Shown: piece by piece, positions 42,601 through 54,600 of the stretch | Position numbering within the stretch: the first letter of the stretch is position 1 | How the letters are laid out: each line of letters opens with the position of its first letter | Assembly (NCBI GenBank): GCA_034336665.1 | Contig: JAPFBE010000003.1 | Coordinates: 62,291,352 to 62,355,351, forward strand | DNA length: 64,000 bases | Origin: Luscinia megarhynchos | Lineage: Eukaryota > Chordata > Aves > Passeriformes > Turdidae | Reading direction: 5' to 3' | Made by a program: the position numbers and the translations under genes | The notes under the pieces: model-generated | Seen by the model: the letters and a program-made list of their open reading frames with translations, nothing else | Told to the model about the DNA's origin: nothing | Database searches by the model: none

Positions 42601-45600
42601 CATGAGGTTTTATTTATTTCAAAAGCTAGTTCTTTTCAACACACCGCTTTTCCTTCTGAAAGTTTGTAGCAGTGGTGAAAAAAGGAAGAAGCATCTACAG
42701 TTTTAATGGCTGCCCACCCTGCAACAAGGTACAAGGAGGATTTTTTTCACCTGCAATCTGCATTTTTCAAGGACAGATCTTCACCAAGACAACAAACCCC
42801 ACAGATCTATTTTGCAAAAAAAAATTACTTAAAACTCAGCATCAATACCAGGGAAAGCTTGTTTGGTTAAAAAGGAACAAGAAAGAGTCAAAGCCTTAAC
42901 ACTAGCTTGTATTACACAACACTTCAATTTGAACAATTTGACAGCATCATGACTGCTCCAAAACACAAAGCACCTAAGCTGCATTGGTTGCCTTTCCCTT
43001 GGTCTCCAGCTGAAGCTGCTCTGTGCTCAAATAACACACAAACACAGAGCACACTGAGCTCCACACCACTCATAATGGGCCACAGTAGGAGGCATCCCAT
43101 GCCATCCCAGCATGTATGATGCTCTCAGAGGGAGCCTCACATCAAGCCAGGAGTGTATCAAATTATCAAGACATTACTGCCTAGTTAGACTCTCACAACT
43201 AAGAATTCACTCCCCACTGGCAAGTAAGCTTTACATCAAATTTCAGTGTGACCAATTAATACACATTATTTTTTCTTTCTGTGATCTACTGTGATCTTCA
43301 CATATCCAAGTATACAATACTATAAATGCAGAAAGAGAAGATAAATTGAAGACTACTGTTATCTCAAAACACAGATTTAAATATCAATTTCAGAGACGGA
43401 AGTGTTGCAAAACTGAAGAAATTGATGAGATAAAAATGCGACCAAAACACACCAAATCAGAGACTAAAAATGACACAACAAGCAACTACTACAAAAATAA
43501 GTTTTTAGTAGTACAGAAACTTCATGCCCAAGAAATGCTGGAAGCTGAAAACAGACACGAACTGAAGTGCAGATTTTTTTAATAGAACATATCACTAGGA
43601 ACTGGAAAAAATGCATTTTGAGATTGCAACAAATGTCTAAAAGCTATACTTTCATTTCAGTAAATCACAAGCTGTATTGTACATCAGCCATTATATTATC
43701 TCAGCAGAGCCTTTACATTTTCAGAAGTATAAGTTCTAGCTCTCAGTAAATTTAGACATCTGACCAGGAAATACAAAACTGCAGTATCAATTTTTGAATT
43801 CAGTCTTGGGTTTTTTATCATTTAGAAGGTCAAGAGTCTCAGAAATGCTCATGAGAATCTGTGAGCAAGCATTGTTCAAAAACAACAGCTTAAAATGAAA
43901 TCTAAAAGTCAGAATGACAAAATTATTAGCTTTAAAGCCATTTTAAAAACTGATAAACAGCTTTAAAAAGAAAATCCAAACACTGAGCTTGAATTTCAGA
44001 GTAAAAGAGATGGTCTAAATCCATAATGGTTTTCACTTTTTGCTTCTCAGAAACTTTCATTTGCTCAAGGCAGAACACTATCAGTCAAGTACCCAAAGGT
44101 ATTTAAACAACTGTTCTGATCATCAGTTACAGAAGAACTGCAGCATCTTGTACAGCCTTTTATTTGTCCCACCCCAATTTTCAGCAGCTTTGGCCATTTT
44201 CTCCTCTCCCCACAATTAATCAAAGAATTAATCAATGTAGTTGGCAAGTCCTATAGAACCAATTGCATTTTATGCTTTTGCACAATTGTTTCCCAAGTCA
44301 CAAACACAGCTGAATATACAACACTATTTTAGCCAATTTATACCTGGCAATTAAACTCTACAAAAATTATTTTGCCTTGAAGGATTTTGAAATGTCTGTA
44401 GACACACACCATAACCATGCATATACATGTAATGCCCTACAGTACTAGAGAATGAACATGCTTTCAACTTTGGTAGATGAGTAAATTCTTTCCTATTACT
44501 CAATAAGTAGCAAAATGTCTTTAAATGGAAGTTTTCCCAGATGAAGCTTCTCTATCACCTAATTAATATCTAGTGCAAACACTGTAAAAACTTTGATCTA
44601 TCAGAACACAAGGAAAAAATATTCTGGGGATCGGGGAGTACAAAAAGGGCAGTCCAATTCTACTACAACATTTGCTTTGATAAATCTGACTTCTCACAGG
44701 ATATGCCAAAAGAGCATCATCATTCTGTGGCCAGACAAATACAGCACCTCTAAATTCAGTCACAGTGTTAGCTAAGTGACTGAACCTGCACAATAAAAAT
44801 AACTTTGCAATTGTATTTACCATGTCTGTTTTAGAACTGAAATTGATTCCTTGAAGTGGAAGCACCTCAGTGTCAGAGAAGGGTCTGTGCTTTCAGCCTG
44901 AGTAAGAGCTGAAGAAATTCTGTACAGGCTTAAGATCCGACAAGATGGACTTCACGCACAAAGTTGCTAACTCGTCTGTCTTGCTGTCCATAAAGATTTC
45001 AATATGTTCCCTTGATGCTGTTGGTTATTCAATATATAATACAGTTTTGAAGTGGTGGCAGTTCTATCTTAGTAAGAGAAGACCAGATATTTGTACAGCA
45101 GATTTACAAATCAGATCACTCTCAAAAGTCACAGAAGAAAGTTCAATGAGAGCTACAACAACCAGTTAGTTTTACATAAGTGTTTCAAAATATATTAAGA
45201 TTTCAAGCCATAAAATAAATTCTAATACAAACCAGTAATTTCCCTTGATGTCTGATTAATGACAAAGGCAACACCACCAGTCACAAAGAGCAATCTTATG
45301 AAACAACCTAATGAAAGCCTCATTCCATAAATTACACTATCTCCAAGAAAAAATGCCCAAGGTTTTTCTGAAAGGGCTGCAGGACAGCAGGATGATTCGT
45401 ACTACTAGAGCTAGTCCACACACACCTGCAGTATGGACAAGCATCCTCTGTCATAATACAGAAATCTTTTAGCTCTCCCTGCAGTACCCAAGATGGGAGA
45501 ACTTTTGCTCTGCCTTTCATTCATGGCAGGCAGTCGGGAATACTACCTCACCAAAATACAGGTTTCAGAAAGAACACAAGAAAATTCATCACCTGTTACA

Positions 45601-48600
45601 GAAAATTTGAGAGATCACCTCACTACAACCAAAAGAAGAGAACTCTAAATCTTAAGGAGAAAACAACTACTATCAGAAAAGCAGGTGATAGTAACAGATT
45701 TTAGAAGACCCAAGTATGGTCCCAAGAACTGTAAAGTCTAGTTCCTATGGAACAATATACACACCCAGGGTGAGTAAAAAGATCACCTATCTTCAACTGA
45801 GGGATGAGGGAAGGAAACAGGTTTGACAAATGCTTACAGAGTCTTAACTGAGCCAAATCCAGTATCTGTACTATAAGAACACCAACTCTCAATACCACCA
45901 CTGGTTCTCTCAAATTACAACTCACATTGGTTCTGCCATAGTTCCAGCTGCATAAAAGCAACACTTATAAACTGATATTTGGCCAAAATAGCCTGTCAGA
46001 GAGTACCTATGTAAACTTGTCTTTTACTTAGTAATTGGAACACCAGCCAGCAGAGGGGGCACAAGTTAATAAAATATTTCCTCATATGCAATGATTTGAG
46101 TAACAAGATAAACCTGAGGCATGATCCGTTTGCGTACTACCTCAAAAAACATAGGCACAGGTTAATACCTCCTTTCTAAAACTATATATAAACCCCTAAG
46201 TGTTCTTGTATAAGTACAAATAAAAAGTAATCCATCACTGAACTCTAATTTCTTATGTTTAATCCAACAGCTGGTTTATGATTTCTAGATACCATGGAAG
46301 CACATACTATCATTCCATTTCTTCCTTTTTTTGCTGCAGACTGCCCATCTTTGGAAGGCTCAGTCACAAACATTAAACTGTATTACAGACACATTCCCTT
46401 TGTTTTTGAAGCTAACCTCCCCCTGCACCCCCCAGTATTCTATCTCATTATTTTGTCTTTTGGAGAAGACCTTAAAAACAGTTTTAAGAAGGCCCACTAG
46501 CATTTATCAAGATCTGAACCCATGCTTCTGTTAACACAATATCTCACTCCACCCAAAAAAATAAAAAAAAAAAAAAAAGGAAAATGCTTTTCAAGAAGTA
46601 ATGATTTCTCCTGCACTCTTTCACACTCTGGATGTCAAAAAACTTGCAACAGTTTTACAGTAAGGACTGCTACCAAAAAAACATCTTTCCACCATGAGGC
46701 AAGATTACAAAACCTAAATTCAGCTATCCTCCTCCACAGACTACAGACAGCAAGATTATTGTAGGCAAATTAATTTCCCAACTTCTAGACAATTTTTTAG
46801 TTAACTACATAACAAACATCTATGAGTCACTACAATGCCCAAGACATGCGCTAGTCATAGTTTTTTAACTGGAATGCCTATGTAGGATTACAAGGCAGTT
46901 ACATGGTTTCAGTTTCATTCTTTACTGGCACTACAGATTAGCAGTAGATGAAATAACTTTTCCACAGTGTTTGTACATACCACTGTTTGGTGGTATGAAG
47001 CTTTCTGCATTTCAGGCAACTGGGAACAAATAAGATTATGGACTTTAAGAAACTTAAAGTAAAATCAGTCAGCAAAATGCTTTCAAAGCAGAACGCAATT
47101 GTAATGGCAGACTTTTCCTAAAGCTGAGCCAAAGTCCTCAACACAGCAGTTACAGAACTCAGGGAGAATTCTTGAAACAACCATTATGTTATAAGAGAGG
47201 TTACCTAAGTTCCATTTAAAAAAAGGAAATTTAAGGTATTGAGGAAAATAACTGGGATGAAAGCAAGTAATTTGCTGCTTGGTATTTTGGACCTAAGCAT
47301 TATCTCCAAAAATCTTTTTCAAAATAGCCATTTATTACTTCAATTGACTACTGAACCTCCAAACATGTCACCTTAAACTAGCCATGTCCAGTCAAAGCCG
47401 TACAGCAAAAAATCAACGATCCAGTCAGACATCACTTCTATAATTAGAAATGCTAGAGACAAAACAACTATCTGAATTGCACAAGAGACATCAAACCCAT
47501 TTTCAAAAACAAAGTCACGGAAATATATCTAAGCATATCAGCTGCTTGCTTTGCTAAAGCTTGCAAGTTTGTGTTCTATAGGCAATGATTTCATTGCACA
47601 TCCATCCTGAAACCCAGCACGAGAAAATTCACTGTGCTTAGTATCATTTTTATAGACACTCATAATTTTACACATTCGGAGTTTCCAAGTCTGGCACTGA
47701 ATGAACTGCTTAAAGATTATTTAATTGCGCAACTTCAGTCATTCTGGAACTCTCTCAAAAAGTTTGTGCCAAGAACAAAACCAAAACTAACAGCAGGAAA
47801 ACAAAAAAAGACAACTCAAAGCAGCCTGAAAATGAGTTTCAATGCAAGAATAGACCATTTTGGAATACAAAAATCTCCATATTGAATAATACACATGTGA
47901 CAACAGAAGGCATGTGTTAAGGAAGCAGTTTAAGACTGTTCATGTTGAACAATAAAGGAATGATGAATACATAGTAGATTTGCTAAGACATGAATGTAAA
48001 ACCTGAAGATACTTTCATGCCTTCATGTGCCTAAATCAGAGAGGTCCCAACATCAGTAAGTCACAGAGTTTCAAAAATCACTGGTTAGTATATGGGTTTG
48101 TCCTGCTTCTTTCATTTAAGAACAGATTTAATTGAGTTTTAAATATCACATTATATAAGTGATAATTTCTTGATTAACTTGCAAGTATTCCAATTTAGAT
48201 GAGGTCCTTTGTAAGTTTCAAAAACAATTCAGTCCTTCAATCTTTCACAATTATGTGACAGTTAAAGTAAAACATGCACAGAACAGGGATTTCATATGTA
48301 ATGAAGAGCAAGTAACTAAACAGTGACAAATCACATTGAAATCAAGAACAAAAGGCCACTAACATTTGAAACATATAAGTATTGATGTGACAGATATATA
48401 ATCCCAGAAGGGGAAGAACTTTTTCTTAAATTAAATGAACTACATCTAAGCAGCAAAATCAACTGCGATCACAACTTGTATCTTATTTTTAAGGTAACGG
48501 AAATCATAACTTATGGAAAAAGATGTACCCTATCAGTTTAATCACAGATTAATAAATGCATCACTACTGGAATCATCTGAAATTGTACAATCAGCCAATA

Positions 48601-51600
48601 AGTTACAGGAGTTTTCAAAGTTATTTGAGTGAACATAGTAAATGCGAAGCTGCTAAAAATAGGTTCTGTTTGAGCCTTTATAAACTTTTTCTAAGGAAAA
48701 TAAAATAACAATCCATACTAATCATAACTTTAAAGTCAGCTCCAAAGATTATGAGTTTAAGATGATTTTGGTTATATTTCCTAAAAATATATCTGAATGT
48801 TTTATTCCAAAAATAACTGACCTTGCCAAGCCCTGGATCAAGTCCCTAATTACAGCAGCCTTTCTGCTTCACAGCAGTGACTTTACATAGCTGGTTCTGG
48901 CTCAGTCAGTGCAATTCACAGTGCTAAGCCAAGCCTCTGTTCTCCATATGCTGGAGAAGGGTAACGACTCCTACAGTCGTCAGCAGGCTAAGTAGAGGAA
49001 AAAAAACCTAACCAAAAAACATAACCCCAAGGAGAAAGGACAGATTTGTACACAAAAATCTCCCCACATTTTAGGAGGTAAATAATCCAGAGAACTGGCA
49101 AGCAGACTAAAAGTAGCTTGACCTGTGAACACAGCAATTCTTCAGAATAACTTCCCGAAGACGCCCCCACAATTCCTTCCTGGAGTTTATTACTACAACA
49201 GCAGGAGCAACTTAGCTGTTTTAAGCCAATTTTGAGCCAAGTTGATTAATCTCACTGATCAATCACTGATTTATTTTACTACATGAAGTCACACAACTTG
49301 AAGCAAGGTTAATGCAACTATGAACCCATGAGAGGCCACAGGTTCCAGAGCAGAGATCTAGGCTGAATATGCCTTGCAGACAGAGGTATACAATCAAGTT
49401 GGCACTCTGAATTCAAAGCTGGGAGGGCAGAATTGCTGCAAGAGAGATGACCACTTTTCACTCATTCTGTATACTGAGCATCAGAAAACTACCAGTGCCC
49501 TACATGAGTCTAGTGGCATATTCTGTGTTTGTTCAATGTAGCTGGACAAAATGCAGATAATTTATGAATTAACATATTATGGCACTGCCTCTTCCAAATC
49601 AAATTTACTTGAAGTATCTCCTTTCTGTTACTGGAACAGACTGATGAGATTGTTTTCATTGGAAAAAAAGTACTTCATGTAAGGTTGCTTCAAATTCTTT
49701 ACAAACATACCAGGATGGAACTGGACAAGTGAATTTAAAAACATTTAAGACTTTTGCTGAACTTCATTTTTCTGGGAGGGCTAAAGGGCAAGAAGTTCCA
49801 CCTCACTATGTGAAAAAACACTTTAAGAATGCCTGCTGTAGCTCTTACTAGAGAATGTTCTAAAACAAAACCAACTAAAAATTTCAAAGATGGCATGTTT
49901 AAAGGTTATGGTATAAAAGGTGTAAGTTCAAATCAATATGCTTAATTTCATCACACAGCAGAGGAGAATGATTGATTTCTACCAGCACTTCACATACAGA
50001 TCTTTGATATCAGCAGGCATACAGGTTCATGTTAAATCCACTGCTATTCCATAGAAAATAGGAGACTGTGAGATAGCCTCTCATATTTCTGCCATTATTG
50101 CACTTACACTTCTGATGTTGTTTACTACTGTCTGAAATTCCCCCATTTGGCTTTCTTGGGGAAGGGGGGGCAAAGAAAAAAAAAAAAGGAGAGCTACTCT
50201 AGAAGTGCAAATCTCTGCCTCTACCAACATGAGAAGCAAACTGAACGTGCAACTGTGCCAGCATGACAAAGCAGGAAATGCTAACCTAAACTTTGGTTCC
50301 AAATTTGGAGGCACATGCAGCACAGGCCATTTCAGTGCAGTGTGTTATGATCCCAAAATACCAAGACAAAAGCCATACTTCAAAGGATTTTGACTTTTGA
50401 GAGCAACAAAATCCAGTAACAATCCTCAAATGCCTCTTGGGAAAATAAAACTGCTCAACAATTTAAAGAAAACGGATCACTGCATAAGCATGTTAGGGAA
50501 CAGTATTTCACACGTGATTGTTGTGGTTTTGTAAGCTCAGGAGATCCTAGACAAGCATATAAGCAAGCCATCAGCCTAGAATGTGTGACTTAAAGCTGTC
50601 TTGTGCCTATAAGTGTGATTAGACATTATCTCCAAGGCATGCTGTTCACCTGTAGCTGGAATACTACAGTATTTAAGATATTTAAGCCAGTATAGCACAG
50701 CACCCTGAACACTACAGACCAATGGCAAGTTCCACTGTGGGAACACATCAGCAATGCTGCTACTGTAGCTATAAATTGGTCTAAACATATACTCAGAGAA
50801 CTATAAAACAGCAGTTACCGAAGATTGTGTTGTTTGATGATCATACATGGCATGAGCAAAACACTTGGAAAAACGTTAAATTGTTTAAAAACAATGCCAT
50901 CATGTGCAGAATGCCTTCCAATTTCCAGCTCTGAGCACATTTTTAAATTTCCAAAATATTCTTTAGCAGCTGAATTCCATTGGGTTCTTAGTTTTTCCTC
51001 AAAAAAATCTTAGTTATGCTTCTGTTCACATGTGAAACACACCACAGAATAAAAGGCTTTCACCAAGACTGCACACAGCCTGGTAAATCACCCAATGTTT
51101 CTTGTGCTAATCTAAATCCAGGCAGCATCTTATTAATCATTTAAAGGAGAAACACCTATTCTAATAGATACATTATAGTTGACTTTTCTGTTTCAGAGCA
51201 ACAAAGTTAGCATGTGCTTTTGTTACATTAGATTCATTTAAAAGTCAAACTCATCTCATAGCAGTAGTAATTCTGCTGAAAAATGTGCAAGATATCCTAG
51301 TGAGACTTTTTAAAAACTCATAAAGAGCTTATATTGTTGAAAAGCACTTTCTATATGCAGTATTAAAACAATTTCACCTGAAAAAATTGCAAAAATACTT
51401 TGAAATATCAACTCAACCATTTTGAAATCCCATCAGTCAAGTATATTTATATCCTCTCAAACCTTATTCTATGCAATACTGCTGAAAAAACAGTAAGACT
51501 TTCATCATTTTGCAAATAACAGGCAACGTGAAACACATGGGGGCTCAGTGAATCAGTCTTAGCAATTTCAAACATCCACCAGATTCGAGTTTCGGTACAG

Positions 51601-54600
51601 CTATGTTGGTCCTTTGCATGTAAGTATCAAAACATCATTGATACATATTTTACCTACCTCAGATTCAGTGCTTTGTCTTAGAAAGCTCACTACCAACTGC
51701 AATTAACTGAAGTTGATGGTTCATTTCAACCACTTGTTCACAATTTCATCTATCATAACAGCTGCTACATTTTGAATTTTTTCTGTTTCCACAGAAACGT
51801 CTATCAGTATTTAACCCTTCTATCAACTACAAGAAGCTGCACATTTGCTACACTCAAAACTATCTGGTTAAATTGTGACTATTCATGTCCTGCTGAACAA
51901 GCCACAGTTAAAAGACCTAAGAATGTATTTCAAGAGGACAAAAAACCTGCCAGTAAAAGACTTGGTATTTCAGACTACCTCAAATAATGGAAAAATTGAC
52001 CTGGAGAAAATAAGTCAATTATCTAAGTGTAAACTGGGCTAATGAAATACAACATTTTGTGTTGTGACAGTAAACCCTTACTGGACTTTGTGTTTTAAGT
52101 GATTTCCTCCTGGAGACGTCCAAACGCTGTATATCCTCCTAAGCTCCCCATAAAAATGCAGAAGGTGAAATGGATGGCTATTTTTAGTGAACACTAAAAG
52201 CTGACACCCTATTTGAAGGTTCATTCTTCTGCTATCATAATCATCACAAAGCATACTAAGGGAGGGGAAAAAACTATTATTGGATCCAAGCAGTATAATA
52301 CAGAAATTATCAAACTGAAAACATTGTCAAAGTTAAAGGAACAGCCACCTTAAAATGTGTACTTTTCAAAACCATTTTTTCTTTACAAAACACTCCAAAA
52401 CAATTGGATTTAGCAACTCTTCAGTACGACAAAATATTTACAAAGCCATACCACAGATATCAGAATTAGCTTATGAAAAAATCTTCCAGGCTTTTGACAA
52501 TCTAAGTGCATTGACAGTGTCCTTTTAAATCTAAACTTGAGATCCTGTGATCAGCTGATGACATGGTAACTTAGTCTTTGAGTAACTAAGCCAGTACTTA
52601 TTTGCTTAAAGAGCAGTATGATAAACCCATAATAAAAATCCAAACATTAAAGTTGCAAGCAAATACGAAGCAGATTTTCCCCAACTCCAGAATGACCATT
52701 CAGCCATCATTCTTGTTCAGAAGGTCAGCTGATGGAGAACTCTGGTCAACTTCAGAAGAAATTGAGTATAGTGAGTCACTCTGCCATTTAAACAAACAGT
52801 TCACACTCAGCAGGGGTACAAGATATCACACTAGTGGAGACATAACCAGACAATCCCATCAGGCTTGTATCATGTCATTTGCATGTGTAAGAAAAATCTG
52901 GCTTACAATTCATTTTTGTGTAACAAGTGGCTCTCAGCAAATATCTCAGAAGTTTGTCAACACACCAAAATACAAGCATGAGAGTCAAAAGATTTTTAGC
53001 CAGAGAAATTTCCCACAGAAGATTAATAAAAGCTTGGATTTTATTACATCACATAATACCACTCCTGAGATGGTCTATATGTTGCTTTTTTTTTTGGTAA
53101 AATTATCTTCTTACTCTGACATACTCAGCCTTCAAATATCTGCCTGATAAGTTTCAGTTAACTATGGTTTTATAGTGCTATTTGTAGCTGCTTTAAAAAA
53201 GTTAATCAGCAATTTATGCTCTGAGTGAAAACTATTTCAAACTGCAATTGAGCACTCTGACTTTTATTTTCCTGGACTTTTAAGTTTCTCATACTGTGAA
53301 TGGTTAAACACCCATTTGTTCCTGGACTAAGTTTTAGGTGGTTGTCAAGAATAACAGGAAGATGACAGGGTATCAAAACAGTTTTAAAGACCAATGTGAA
53401 GTTAAGGACAATTAGCTGCCCTAGATCTCATCCTGCAAATACTGAAGTATCAGCTAAGTGTTGTGGAATTTGATTTTTTTTTAATTGCTATTTTGGTTAG
53501 AATAGCCAAAATGGGAACCTTTGACTTCAGCAGCAGATGATCTGCCACTTGCAGTATGTCCATCTATTTTTACAGACACTAAAAAGAGTTAGAATTTCTA
53601 TTCAGTCACCTGACTGCACATGTGAATACCTCTTCAACAGCCAGCTCCACATGTGGAATGGTGCAAAAACGTGCATAAGGGTGGGTTCAATCCCAGAGAG
53701 ATTTACAAGAAGAACAGATCAGACAAAGAAAAAGTCATTGTTTCACATGCAAAATAACAGCTACTGCAGTAGTGAACACTACTAGTGAGTCAAAATAGCC
53801 ATGTTTTTTTACTCAACTGTCCACTTGAGTAGCTGAGCACAGCTGGTTCACTAAGAGCAAATTATTTGGCACGGGTTTAACTAGAATAATTATCAGTAGC
53901 AATGGGAAAGAGCAAATATTTTGTGTATGGGTTAAGTGTTCAAGAAAGATTCATATAGCTCCTGTAACTAAACAAAAGCACCAGAGAAATAGGGAAATTA
54001 CACACAGATGTATAAGGTCAGCAGATGGCCATAGGAAAAAACCCTATGTCTGGAACTAGCACTTTAAAAACTTAAAGTTTCGTCACTAAACAGGCATTTT
54101 AAAAATGTTTAGGCTCATTTGATCATCTTGTGGGGAAGCCATACAATGTAGCATGACAAATTTCCTTCAAAACAAACATGGCATGTTATCACAAACTCTG
54201 CTTAGACTGGAAAGAGAGGGAGAAGAAGGGGGACTTATGTTCATAATCATATTCCCATGTTAAATACCAAGAGCACTACTAATCCTCAGAGAGTGGACAC
54301 AGAATTACACAAGAATAACACAGAAAAAGGGGAGATTCAAGATAGTATGTCCCACATGAAAAGTACATGGTATACTTTGCCCAACACTAGTAGCATTCTT
54401 CAAGTGAAACAAATCCAGGCTTTGAGCTAGCACCAGAAAGAACTCTGAATCCTAACGGACACGTCGAATCTACATCTGTATTTTAGCAGCTCACACTAAT
54501 GAGCATGAAAGTGCTGGGCCATGCCAAAAAAACTCTTATTTTAAAGGGATGGTTGCAATACAGAGATTTAAAAGAGCACAGCTTCTCAAGGCTCAGATAC

